A stretch of DNA of 39,505 nucleotides from Cryptomeria japonica (GCF_030272615.1 NW_026729317.1:62501-102005), one strand, 5' to 3'; counted from the first letter of the stretch, positions 8,251 through 19,173 are shown. Numbers and translations are program-made. The notes: a model not told the origin generated them from the letters alone.

Positions 8251-9958
8251 GTGGGTGTTGAGGTGCGTGCCGAGGTGGGTGGGTGCTAGGGTGCGCTCCA
8301 TGGTGGGTGCCAGGGTGGGTGCGTGCTAGGGTGGATTCCAAAGAGGGTCATAGGGTGGGTGCCAAGGTGGGTTGGTGATATAGTGGGTTCAAAGGTGGGT
8401 ACTAGGGTGGGTTCCAAGGTGGGTCACAAGTTGGGTGCCAGGATGCGTGGGTGTTAGGTTGGGTGCCAAGGTGGGCTCCTGCGTGGGTGGGTGCTAGGGT
8501 GGGTTTCAAGGTGGACGCGAGGGCGGGTGCCAAGGTGGGTAACAAGTTGGGTGTTAGGATGGGTGAGTGCTAGAGTGGGTGCCAAGGTGGGTGGGTGCTA
8601 AGGTGGATGCCAAGGTGGTTCACAGGGTGGGTGGGTTCTAGGGTGAGTTCCAAGGTGGGTCACAGGTTCAGTGCTAGGGTGGGTGTCAAGGCGGGTGTCG
8701 AGGTGCCTGGGTGCTAGGGTGTGGATGCCAATGTGGGTCATAGGGTGGGTACTAGGGTGGGCTGCAATGTGGGTGCCAAGGTGGGTAACATGCTCGGTGG
8801 GTTCTAAATTGGGTGCCAGGGTGGGTGTGCACCCACCTTGCCCGAGGTGGGTGCCAAGGTGCCAGTGTGGGTGGGTGCTAAGGTGGATGCCAAGGTGGGT
8901 GAGAAGGTGGGTGATAGGTTGAGTGGTAGGATGGGTGGGTGCCAAGATGGGTCACAGGGTGGGTGCAAGGGTGGGTAGGTGCTAGGGTTGGTGTCAGGGT
9001 GGGTGGGTGCTAGGTTGGGTTCCAAGGTGGGTGCGAGGGTGAGTGTCAAGGTGGGTCACAGGTTAGGTGCTAGGATGGGTGAGTGCTAGGGTGCAAAGGT
9101 GCCAGGGTGGGTGCTAGGATGGGTCGATGCTAGGGTGAGTGGCAAGGTGGGTCCACAAGTGTCAAGGTGGGTGCCGAGGTGGGTGCCAAGTCGGCGACTG
9201 CTATGGTGGATGCCAAGGTGGGTCACGGGGTGGGTGCCAAGTTGCTAGGTTGGGTTCCAAGGTGGGTGCCAACGTGGGTGCTAGGGTGCGTGGGTTAAAG
9301 GGTGTGTCACAACGTGGGTGCCAGGATGGGTGCGCACCCACACTGGCCAAGACGGGTGCGGGTGCAAGGTTGGGTTCCAAGCCCGGTCACAGGCTGGGTG
9401 CTAGGATGGGTGGGTGCCAAGGTGGGCACCAGGGTGGGTGCACCCACCCTGGCCAAGGTGGGTCACGGGGTGGGTCCTAGGGTGGGTAACGGGGTGGGTA
9501 CTAAGGTGCGTGCCAAGGTGGGTCATAGGGTGGGTGCCAAGGTGGGCACCAGGGTGGGTGTGCACCAACCCTAGCCAGGGTAGGTCACGGGGTGGTTGTC
9601 GGGGTGGGCGTCAAGGAGCCAAGGTGGGTGGCAAGTAGCCAAGTTGCGTGCCAAGGTGGGTGTCGGGGTGGGTGCCAAGGATCCAAGGTGGGTGCCAAGG
9701 AACCAAGGTGGGTGTCTGGGTGGGTGCCGAGGTGGGAGCCAGGGTGGGTCCCAAGGTGAGTGCAAAGGTGGGTGCCAGGGTCAAGGTGAGTGCCAATGTG
9801 GGTTCCAAGGTGCCAGGGTCAGGGTGAGTGCCAATGTGGGTTCAAAGGTGCTAAGTTGGGTGCGAGGTTGGGTGCGAGGGTGGGTGGGTGCCAAGGTGTG
9901 CTAGGTGGAAGCCCGGGTGGGTCGGCATCCCATGGGTGTCGAGTTGGGTGCCTGATGG
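8241..9958. repeat. G-rich minisatellite of the GGTGGGTGCCAAGGTGGGTGCTAG type
   Basis: Degenerate units of about 10-12 bp (AAGGTGGGTGCC, AGGGTGGGTGCTAG, AAGGTGGGTCAC) fill the block, giving strong G excess on the + strand. Runs such as 8485-8503 have four GGG tracts with loops T, TGCTA and T, a canonical G-quadruplex pattern. Short stretches of the opposite sense (CACCCACCTTGCC, CACCCACCCTGGCC) interrupt it near 8829, 9335, 9441 and 9560. Only the last ~520 bp (from 9441) recurs in the 7.92-kb units. Confidence 0.9.
9429..9452. repeat. 24-bp perfect palindrome at the left end of the 7.92-kb unit array
   Basis: The half CCAGGGTGGGTG (9429-9440) is followed by its exact reverse complement (9441-9452). 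Similarity to the later unit starts at 17364, 25288 and 33211 begins at 9441, within one base of the palindrome centre. Confidence 0.9.
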
Positions 9959-9959
9959 G

Positions 9960-10305
9960 TGCTTCTTGTCAAGTTTTAGTCGTCGGGACTCATTTCGAGC
10001 CTTAGAGGTCGTTTCTTGTCCGGTTGCCCTGTCTTCGACCTGGGAACCCAATTTTGGTCCTCGGGTCCCATTTTTTTTTGTCTCGCATCCCACTTTTGGC
10101 CTGTGGCCTTTTCGGGGTCGATTCTCGTTTTGGGCATCAGAGCATGTTTCTTCTCCTAAAACCCAATATTTGTTTATTAAGTCTCGGAACACATTTTTGT
10201 TCTCGTGGACCCATCATGGGTCTTGGAACGCATTTGTGGTCCTTGGGTCCCATTTTGCATCCCGAAACTTGTGTTTTGGTGCTTGATCCCTATTTTGGGT
10301 GCCCA
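9960..10305. repeat. T-rich block of degenerate ~22-bp repeats upstream of 5S gene 1
   Basis: Successive lines of the type GGGAACCCAATTTTGGTCCTC, GGGTCCCATTTTT, GCATCCCACTTTTGGCC, GGAACACATTTTTGTTCTCG and GGGTCCCATTTTGCATCCC follow at roughly 20-24 bp. It is much richer in T than its surroundings. Equivalent blocks lie at 17883-18228, 25807-26152 and 33730-34075. No function can be read from it. Confidence 0.7.
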
Positions 10306-10694
10306 CCTTGCACCAAGTGCGCACCCGGGGCAAACCGAGCGCCTTGGTGCACCGGGGCAAGATCGAGCGTGCACCCGAGGCGCCCCGAACATGCACCAAG
10401 GTGCACTCGGCCCACATGTGAGCGCAGGTCGTTGCGCCCGAGGTGGTGTGTGGGCACCGCGTTGCAGACGGGACACTGCACGCACACGACGCCCCCTCCA
10501 GGTGCACGCACGTAGGCCGGGCCGGGTGCACACCCGACGCCCTAGCAAGGTGCGCGCACCCGGGCAGGGCTCACACTTGGCGAACGGGGCGCACTTCGCG
10601 AGGGAGGGTGTGCACCTCGACGGGGGTGGGTGGCCGGGGTGGATTCGCACGTGGGTCGCGGTTTGCTAAGTACACACTGCGACAAGCTCATAAC
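10306..10694. other. 5S gene 1 upstream flank
   Basis: GC-rich sequence with GTGCGCACCCGGGGC and GGTGCAC words. The last 30 bp resemble a weak plant 5S upstream promoter: TAAGTACA at about -28 to -21 in place of a clean TATA-like element, and C at -1. Several overlapping open frames of 73-163 aa span the flank and the 5S gene; they are spurious. Same sequence precedes the other three genes. Confidence 0.6.
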
Positions 10695-10812
10695 GGGTGC
10701 GATCATACCAGCGTTAGTGCACCGGATCCCATCAGAACTCCGCAGTTAAGCGCGCTTGGGCCGGAGTAGTACTGGGATGGGTGACCTCCCGGGAAGTCCC
10801 GGTGTTGCACCC
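10695..10812 (+). rRNA. 5S rRNA: 5S ribosomal RNA gene, copy 1
   Basis: Pol III-transcribed RNA of the large ribosomal subunit. The 118 bp shown (119-120 nt with terminal U) match land-plant 5S throughout, including GATCATACCAGCG, GTGCACCGGATCCCATCAG, the box A region from nt 50 (AGTTAAGCGCGCTTGGG) and the box C region from nt 81 (GGATGGGTGACCTCC). The ends GGGTGC and GCACCC pair as helix I; many angiosperms have GGATGC/GCATCC, so both sides have changed together. C at -1 and a T run just after the gene agree with an active plant 5S gene. One gene per 7.92-kb unit is very sparse for 5S. Confidence 0.97.
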
Positions 10813-10825
10813 TTTTTTAGTTTTT
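10813..10825 (+). terminator. Pol III terminator of 5S copy 1
   Basis: T6 immediately after the gene, then AG and T5 as a backup run. Confidence 0.85.
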
Positions 10826-11250
10826 CGCCGGGCGTCGCAATGCTATTTGAATAAACCTTTTGCCCGTTTGCGTTCTCGTCGGGGCCGGGCCGGGCCGGGG
10901 TGCGCTGCCCGCACTACCGCGCGCGCGGGGGGCGACACCGAGCGCGCACCCGAGGCGCCCCGAGCACACAGGCCACGGTGCAACCCGGGCGTTGTGCGCG
11001 CACCCCGGTGCGCCCGAGGTGCTGCGCGCGCACCCAGGTGAAATCGGTGTGCACCTCGGCCAGTGCGCGCTCGGTCGAGTCGCGCACGTTGGCCAAGGTG
11101 CACGGTGATGTTTCTTACTCTAAGGTTCCGCACCAGACGCCCGGGACAGGTGAGCGAAGCTGGGCGGGGCCGGGTGCGCGGCCGGGGCAGGTGCACGCAG
11201 CTGGAGAGAGCTTTGGAGCACACTTCGGAGCGCACCAATGATGCGCTCCA
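10826..11250. other. GC-rich downstream flank of 5S gene 1
   Basis: It begins CGCCGGGCGTCGCAATGC, then holds repeated GGGCC words, CGCGCGCG followed by a G run (six G in units 1 and 2, five in units 3 and 4), and GGTGCGC/GCGCACC words. No RNA or protein gene is visible. The same flank follows the other three 5S genes. Confidence 0.7.
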
Positions 11251-13030
11251 TTCAAAAGTTTCCTGAAAAGGCAAAAAAAGTTGAGATTATAGAATTTCCC
11301 ACTTGAGAGATTGTAAAAAAAAAAAATTTAAAATGAAGGAAACGCGGGTGCCAAGGTGTGCGCAGCCCAGCCAAGGTGTGCGCACCAAGGCGCCCACCCT
11401 GGCGAAGGTGCACGCAAGGTGCGCACCCGAGGCAAACCGGACAATTAACCCAACTTTCGACTTCGCGCGCACCTTGGAGCGCACTTCGGAGCGCTCCTTG
11501 GTGCGCACCAATCTTGGGCACCTCGGAGTGCACCATGGCGCCCACCAAGGTGCGCACCCGGGGCAAACCGAGCTCCGACTTCGTGCGCACCTTGGAGCGC
11601 ACGAAAGGTGCGCACCATGGCGCCCACCAAGGTGCGCAGCCCAGCCAAGGCGTGCGCATCAAGGTGCGCACCCTGGCGAAGGTGCGCACCCGGGGCAAAC
11701 CGAGCTCCGACTTCGTGCGCACCTTGGAGCGCACAAAAGGTGCGCAACCCAGCCAAGGTGTGCGCACCCCGGTCAAACCGAGCTCCGAATCGTGCGCACC
11801 AGAGGTGCACGCCATCGTGCGCACCTTGGAGCACACTTCGGAGCCCTCCTTGGTGCGCGCCGATGTTGCGCACCTCGGAGCGCACCCGGGGAAAACAATG
11901 CAATTAACCCGACTTTCGACTTCGTGGGCACCTCGGAGCGCTCTCGGGTTCGCACCTCGGAGCACACCGAGGTGCGCACCTTTGATGCGCTGCCTTCACC
12001 AATTTCCAGAAAAGGCAAGAAAACATTGAGAAGGTGTGCGCACCGAGGTGCCCACCCTGGCGAAGGTGCACGCGAGGTGCGCACCCGGGGCAAACCGGGC
12101 TCCGACTTCGTGCACGCCGCACCTTGGAGCACACTTCGGAGCGCTCCTTGGTGCGCACCAGGGCGCGCAACCCAGCCGAGGTGCCCACCCCGGCGAAGGT
12201 GCACGCGAGGTGCGCACCCGGGGCAAACCGGGCTCCGACTTCGTGCACGCCATGGTGCCCACCGCGGCGAAGGTGCACGCGAGGTGCGCACCCGGGGCAA
12301 ACCGGGCTCCGACTTCGTGCACGCCGCACCTTGGAGCACACTTCGGAGCGCTCCTTGGTGCGCACCATGGTGCCCACCAGGGCGCGCAACCCCGCCGAAG
12401 GTGCACGCGAGGTGCGCACCCGGGGCAAACCGGGCTCCGACTTCGTGCACGCCGCACCTTGGAGCACACTTCGGAGCGCTCCTTGGTGCGCACCATGGTG
12501 CCCACCAGGGCGCGCAACCCCGCCGAAGGTGCACGCGAGGTGCGCACCCGGGGCAAACCGGGCTCCGACTTCGTGCACGCCATGGTGCGCACCGCGGCGA
12601 AGGTGCGCACCCGGGGCAAACCGGGCTCCGACTTCGTGCACGCCGCACCTTGGAGCACACTTCGGAGCGCTCCTTGGTGCGCACCAGGGCGCGCAACCCA
12701 GCCGAGGTGCCCACCCCGGCGAAGGTGCACGCGAGGTGCGTACCCGGGGCAAACCGGGCTCCGACTTCGTGCACGCCGCACCTTGGAGCACACTTCGGAG
12801 CGCTCCTTGGTGCGCACCATGGTGCCCACCAGGCCGCGCAACCCAGCCAAGGTGTGCGCACCAAGGTGCACGCGAGGTGCGCACCCGGGGCAAACCGGGG
12901 TCCGACTTCGTGCACGCCGCACCTTGGAGCACACATCGGGGCGCTCCCGGGTTCGCACCGGCGTTGCGCACCGTGGTGGGCACCTCGGAGCACACCAAGG
13001 TGGGCAGCGAGGTGCGCACCTTTGATGCGA

Positions 13031-15381
13031 TGCCTTCACTAATTTCCATAAAAGGCAAAAAAAAAACGAGATTTTAAAATTTCCGTTTTGAAAGATAGTG
13101 AGAAAAAGGGAATGCTGGTGCCATCTTGAGCCCGCCCTGGTGCGCAGCCCAGCCAAGGTGTGCGCACCAAGGTGCCCACCCTGGCGAAGGTGCGCGCCCG
13201 GGCAATTAACCCAACTTCCAACTTCGCGCGCGCCAGGGTGGGAGCGCACCCAACAACCGGGCCTGGGAAGAGCCAATGCGAGAAACCCCACCAAACGCTC
13301 TGACAAAAAAAGAGGGGGCGCTCCAGTAACCCCGCTTCGGAGCGCACCCTGGGCAAACCCAGCCAAGGTGCCCACCCCGGCCAAGGTGCAGGCGAGGTGC
13401 GCACCCGGGGCAAACCGGGCTCCGACAACGTGCACGCCGCACCTTGGAGCACACTTCGTAGCGCTCCCGGGTGCGCACCTCAGAGCACACCAAGGTGGGC
13501 AGCGAGGTGCGCACCTTTGATGCGCTGCCTTCACTAATTTCCAGAAAAGGCAAAAAAAAAGGAGATTTTAAAATTTCCGTTTTGAAAGATAGTGAAAAAA
13601 ACGGAACGCGCGTGCCATCTTGAGCCCGCCCTGGTGCGCAGCCCAGGTAAGGTGCCCACCCTGGCAAAGGTGCGCACCCGGGCAATTAACCCTACTTCCG
13701 ACTTCGTGCGCGCCAGGGTGGCAACCGGGCCTCGGAAGAGCCAATGCGAGAAACCCCACCAAACGCTCCGACAAAAAAAGAGGCGGCGCTCCAATAACCC
13801 CGCTTCGGAGCGCAGCCGGGGCAAACCCAGCCAAGGTGCCCACCCCGACGAAGGTGCACGCGAGGTGCGCACCCGGGGCAAACCGGGCTCCGACAACGTG
13901 CACGCAGCACCTTGGAGCACACTTCGAAGCACTCCCGGGTGCCCACCGGCGTTGCGCACCGTGGTGGGCAGCGAGGTGCGCACCTTTGATGCGCTGCCTT
14001 CACTAATTTCCAGAAAAAGGCAAAAAAAAATGAGATTTTAAAATTTCCGTTTTGAAAGATAGTGAAAAAAAAGGAACGCGGGTGCCATCTTGAGCCCGCC
14101 CTGGTGCGCAGCCCAGGCAAGGCATGCGCACCAAGGTGCCCACCCGAGGTGCACACCCGGGGCAAACCGGGCTCCGACTTCGTGCAGGCCGCACCTTGGA
14201 GCACACTTCGGAGCGCTCCTTGGTGCGCACCATGGTGCCCACCAGGGCGCGCAACCCAGCCAAGGTCTGCACACTAAGGTGCCCACCCCGGCGAAGGTGC
14301 ACGCGAGGTGCGCACCCGGGGCAAACCGGGCTCCGACTTCGTGCACGCCATGGTGCCCACCGCGGCGAAGGTGCACGCGAGGTGCGCACCCGGGGCAAAC
14401 CGGGCTCCGACTTCGTGCACGCCGCACCTTGGAGCACACTTCGGAGCGCTCCTTGGTGCGCACCATGGTGCCCACCAGGGCGCGCAACCCAGCCAAGGTG
14501 TGCGCACCAAGGTGCACGCGAGGTGCGCACCCGGGGCAAACCGGGGTCCGACTTCGTGCACGCCGCACCTTGGAGCACACATCGGAGCGCTCCCAGGTTC
14601 GCACCAGCGTTGCGCACCTTTGATGCGCTGCCTTCACTAATTTCCAGAAAAGGCAAAAAAAAACGATATTTTAAAATTTCCGTTCTGAAAGATAGTGAAA
14701 AAAACGGAACGCGGGTGCCATCTTGAGCCCTTCCTGGTGCGCAGCCCAGGCAAGTTGTGCGCACCAAGGTGCCCACCCTGGCGGAGGTGCGCGCCCGGGG
14801 CAAACCGGGCTCCGACTTCGTGCACTGCATGGTGCCCACCAAGGCGCGCAACCCAGCCAAGGTGCCCACCGCAGCGAAGGTGCACGCGAGGTGCACACCC
14901 GGGGCAAACCGGGCTCCGACTTCGTGCACGCCGCACCTTGGAGCACACTTCAGAGCGCTCCTTGGTGCGCACCAGGGCGCGCAACCCAGCCGAGGTGCCC
15001 ACCCCGGCGAAGGTGCACGCGAGGTGCGCACCCGGGGCAAACCGGGCTCCGACTTCGTGCACGCCATGGTGCCCACCGCGGCGAAGGTGCGCACCCGGGG
15101 CAAACCGGGCTCCGACTTCGTGCACGCCGCACCTTGGAGCACACTTCGGAGCGCTCCTTGGTGCGCACCATGGTGCCCACCAGGCCGCGCAACCCAGCCA
15201 AGGTGTGCGCACCAAGGTGCACGCGAGGTGCGCACCCGGGGCAAACCGGGGTCCGACTTCGTGCACGCCGCACCTTGGAGCACACATCGGGGCGCTCCCG
15301 GGTTCGCACCGGCGTTGCGCACCGTGGTGGGCACCTCGGAGCACACCAAGGTGGGCAGCGAGGTGCGCACCTTTGATGCGA
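13031..15381. repeat. Internal direct duplication, copy A (2351 bp)
   Basis: Sequence from 13031 recurs from 15382 at a constant offset of 2351 bp. Copy A carries four AT-rich cores and two copies of a block beginning GAGCCAATGCGAGAAACCCC (near 13268 and 13738). Confidence 0.85.
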
Positions 15382-17363
15382 TGCCTTCACTAATTTCCAT
15401 AAAAGGCAAAAAAAAAATGAGATTTTAAAATTTCCGTTTTGAAAGATAGTGAGAAAAAGGGAATGCTGGTGCCATCTTGAGCCCGCCCTGGTGCGCAGCC
15501 CAGCCAAGGTTTGCGCACCAAGGTGCCCACCCTGGCGAAGGTGCGCGCCCGGGCAATTAACCCAACTTCCAACTTCGCGCGCGCCAGGGTGGGAGCGCAC
15601 CCAACAACCGGGCCTGGGAAGAGCCAATGCGAGAAACCCCACCAAACTCTCTGACAAAAAAAGAGGGGGCGCTCCAGTAACCCCGCTTCGGAGCGCACCC
15701 TGGGCAAACCCAGCCAAGGTGCCCACCCCGGCCAAGGTGCAGGCGAGGTGCGCACTCGGGGCAAACCGGGCTCCGACAACGTGCACGCCGCACCTTGGAG
15801 CACACTTCGTAGCGCTCCCGGGTGCGCACCTCAGAGCACACCAAGGTGGGCAGCGAGGTGCGCACCTTTGATGCGCTGCCTTCACTAATTTCCAGAAAAG
15901 GCAAAAAAAAAAGGAGATTTTAAAATTTCCGTTTTGAAAGATAGTGAAAAAAACGGAACGCGCGTGCCATCTTGAGCCCGCCCTGGTGCGCAGCCCAGGT
16001 AAGGTGCCACCCTGGCAAAGGTGCGCACCCGGGCAATTAACCCTACTTCCGACTTCGTGCGCGCCAGGGTGGCAACCGGGCCTCGGAAGAGCCAATGCGA
16101 GAAACCCCACCAAACGCTCCGACAAAAAAAGAGGCGGCGCTCCAATAACCCCGCTTCGGAGCGCAGCCGGGGCAAACCAAGCCAAGGTGCCCACCCCGAC
16201 GAAGGTGCACGCGAGGTGCGCACCCGGGGCAAACCGGGCTCCGACAACGTGCACGCAGCACCTTGGAGCACACTTCGAAGCACTCCCGGGTGCCCACCGG
16301 CGTTGCGCACCGTGGTGGGCAGCGAGGTGCGCACCTTTGATGCGCTGCCTTCACTAATTTCCAGAAAAAGGCAAAAAAAAATGAGATTTTAAAATTTCCG
16401 TTTTGAAAGATAGTGAAAAAAAAGGAACGCGGGTGCCATCTTGAGCCCGCCCTGGTGCGCAGCCCAGGCAAGGCATGCGCACCAAGGTGCCCACCCGAGG
16501 TGCACACCCGGGGCAAACCGGGCTCCGACTTCGTGCAGGCCGCACCTTGGAGCACACTTCGGAGCGCTCCTTGGTGCGCACCATGGTGCCCACCAGGGCG
16601 CACCCGAGGCAAACCGGGCTCCGACTTCGTGCACGCCGCACCTTGGAGCACACATCGGAGCGCTCCCAGGTTCGCACCAGCGTTGCGCACCTTTGATGCG
16701 CTGCCTTCACTAATTTCCAGAAAAGGCAAAAAAAAACGATATTTTAAAATTTCCGTTCTGAAAGATAGTGAAAAAAACGGAACGCGGGTGCCATCTTGAG
16801 CCCTTCCTGATGCGCAGCCCAGGCAAGTTGTGCGCACCAAGGTGCCCACCCTGGCGGAGGTGCGCGCCCGGGGCAAACCGGGCTCCGACTTCGTGCACTG
16901 CATGGTGCCCACCAAGGCGCGCAACCCAGCCAAGGTGCCCACCGCAGCGAAGGTGCACGCGAGGTGCGCACCCGAGGTGCACACCCGGGGCAAACCGGGC
17001 TCCGACTTCGTGCACGCCGCACCTTGGAGCACACTTCAGAGCGCTCCTTGGTACGCACCAGGGCGCGCAACCCAGCCAAGGTGCTCACCCCGGCGAAGGT
17101 GCACGCGAGGTGCGCACCCGGGGCAAACCGGGCTCGGACTTCGTGCACGCCGCACCTTGGAGCACACATCGGAGCGCTCCCGGGTTCGCACCAGCATTGC
17201 GCACCTTTGATGCGCTGCCTTCACTAATTTCCAGAAAAGGCAAAAAAAAGAAAAAAATGAGATTTTAAAATTTCCGTTTTGAAAGATAGTGAAAAAAACG
17301 GAACGCGGGTGCCATCTTGAGCCCGCCCTGGTGTGCAGCCCAGGCAAGTTGTGCGCACCAAGG
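15382..17363. repeat. Internal direct duplication, copy B (1982 bp, with deletions)
   Basis: Copy B follows copy A with a 278-bp deletion: after CACCAGGGCG (16591-16600) it resumes at the equivalent of 14528, so 14250-14527 is missing and the offset falls from 2351 to 2073. It carries five AT-rich cores, the last (17219) with a longer A-rich tract, and ends at the unit junction. The same copy pair is present in every unit. Confidence 0.85.
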
Positions 17364-18617
17364 CACCCACCCTGGCCAAGGTGGGTCACGGGGTGGGTCC
17401 TAGGGTGGGTAACGGGGTGGGTACTAAGGTGCGTGCTAAGGTGGGTCATAGGGTGGGTGCCAAGGTGGGCACCAGGGTGGGTGTGCACCAACCCTAGCCA
17501 GGGTAGGTCACGGGGTGGTTGTCGGGGTGGGCGTCAAGGAGCCAAGGTGGGTGGCAAGTAGCCAAGTTGCGTGCCAAGGTGGGTGTCGGGGTGGGTGCCA
17601 AGGATCCAAGGTGGGTGCCAAGGAACCAAGGTGGGTGTCTGGGTGGGTGCCGAGGTGGGAGCCAGGGTGGGTCCCAAGGTGAGTGCAAAGGTGGGTGCCA
17701 GGGTCAAGGTGAGTGCCAATGTGGGTTCCAAGGTGCCAGGGTCAGGGTGAGTGCCAATGTGGGTTCAAAGGTGCTAAGTTGGGTGCGAGGTTGGGTGCGA
17801 GGGTGGGTGGGTGCCAAGGTGTGCTAGGTGGAAGCCCGGGTGGGTCGGCATCCCATGGGTGTCGAGTTGGGTGCCTGATGGGTGCTTCTTGTCAAGTTTT
17901 AGTCGTCGGGACTCATTTCGAGCCTTAGAGGTCGTTTCTTGTCCGGTTGCCCTGTCTTCGACCTGGGAACCCAATTTTGGTCCTCGGGTCCCATTTTTTT
18001 TTGTCTCGCATCCCACTTTTGGCCTGTGGCCTTTTCGGGGTCGATTCTCGTTTTGGGCATCAGAGCATGTTTCTTCTCCTAAAACCCAATATTTGTTTAT
18101 TAAGTCTCGGAACACATTTTTGTTCTCGTGGACCCATCATGGGTCTTGGAACGCATTTGTGGTCCTTGGGTCCCATTTTGCATCCCGAAACTTGTGTTTT
18201 GGTGCTTGATCCCTATTTTGGGTGCCCACCTTGCACCAAGTGCGCACCCGGGGCAAACCGAGCGCCTTGGTGCACCGGGGCAAGATCGAGCGTGCACCCG
18301 AGGCGCCCCGAACATGCACCAAGGTGCACTCGGCCCACATGTGAGCGCAGGTCGTTGCGCCCGAGGTGGTGTGTGGGCACCGCGTTGCAGACGGGACACT
18401 GCACGCACACGACGCCCCCTCCAGGTGCACGCACGTAGGCCGGGCCGGGTGCACACCCGACGCCCTAGCAAGGTGCGCGCACCCGGGCAGGGCTCACACT
18501 TGGCGAACGGGGCGCACTTCGCGAGGGAGGGTGTGCACCTCGACGGGGGTGGGTGGCCGGGGTGGATTCGCACGTGGGTCGCGGTTTGCTAAGTACACAC
18601 TGCGACAAGCTCATAAC

Positions 18618-18735
18618 GGGTGCGATCATACCAGCGTTAGTGCACCGGATCCCATCAGAACTCCGCAGTTAAGCGCGCTTGGGCCGGAGTAGTACTGGGA
18701 TGGGTGACCTCCCGGGAAGTCCCGGTGTTGCACCC
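18618..18735 (+). rRNA. 5S rRNA: 5S ribosomal RNA gene, copy 2
   Basis: Identical to copy 1 by reading, 7923 bp downstream, with the same upstream 30 bp, helix I ends and internal control regions. Confidence 0.97.
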
Positions 18736-18748
18736 TTTTTTAGTTTTT
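18736..18748 (+). terminator. Pol III terminator of 5S copy 2
   Basis: T6, AG and T5 directly after the gene. Confidence 0.85.
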
Positions 18749-19173
18749 CGCCGGGCGTCGCAATGCTATTTGAATAAACCTTTTGCCCGTTTGCGTTCTC
18801 GTCGGGGCCGGGCCGGGCCGGGGTGCGCTGCCCGCACTACCGCGCGCGCGGGGGGCGACACCGAGCGCGCACCCGAGGCGCCCCGAGCACACAGGCCACG
18901 GTGCAACCCGGGCGTTGTGCGCGCACCCCGGTGCGCCCGAGGTGCTGCGCGCGCACCCAGGTGAAATCGGTGTGCACCTCGGCCAGTGCGCGCTCGGTCG
19001 AGTCGCGCACGTTGGCCAAGGTGCACGGTGATGTTTCTTACTCTAAGGTTCCGCACCAGACGCCCGGGACAGGTGAGCGAAGCTGGGCGGGGCCGGGTGC
19101 GCGGCCGGGGCAGGTGCACGCAGCTGGAGAGAGCTTTGGAGCACACTTCGGAGCGCACCAATGATGCGCTCCA

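Larger units (their letters stand above)
9441..17363. repeat. 7923-bp rDNA spacer unit 1 with one 5S gene
   Basis: First of a head-to-tail array; starts of successive units are 9441, 17364, 25288 and 33211. Order inside: G-rich minisatellite (9441-9958), T-rich degenerate repeats (9960-10305), 5S upstream flank, 5S gene (10695-10812), GC-rich flank (10826-11250) and GTGCGCACC modules with AT-rich cores (11251-17363). By reading, it differs from the other units at only a few sites, including T at 15418 (C in the others) and T at 15756 (C in the others). Confidence 0.95.
11251..17363. repeat. GTGCGCACC module region of unit 1 with 11 AT-rich cores
   Basis: GC-rich subrepeats combine GGTGCACGCGAGGTGCGCAC, CCGGGGCAAACCGGGCTCCG, CTTCGTGCACGCCGCACC, TTGGAGCACACTTCGGAGCG and CTCCTTGGTGCGCACCATGG. 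They are separated by AT-rich cores of about 100 bp starting near 11251, 11993 (truncated), 13031, 13529, 13998, 14631, 15382, 15879, 16349, 16702 and 17219. A full core reads CCTTCACTAATTTCCAGAAA, an A run, GATTTTAAAATTTCCG, TTTTGAAAGATAGTG and a second A run. Frames up to 579 aa (+) and 512 aa (-) arise from the lack of stops in GC-rich repeats and read through several cores. No gene is called. Confidence 0.9.

Noticed and set aside
12950-12962. GGTTCGCACC in the modules as a tRNA or SINE B box
   Set aside because: It lacks the key A of GGTTCGANNCC, no box A lies at the right distance and no cloverleaf can be drawn.
11303-13042. 579-aa open frame on the + strand, repeated in each unit
   Set aside because: It consists of repeated GAHPGQTG/RRTLEHTSERS-like peptides read from GC-rich nucleotide repeats; other frames on both strands are equally open and the frame ends wherever repeat phase changes.
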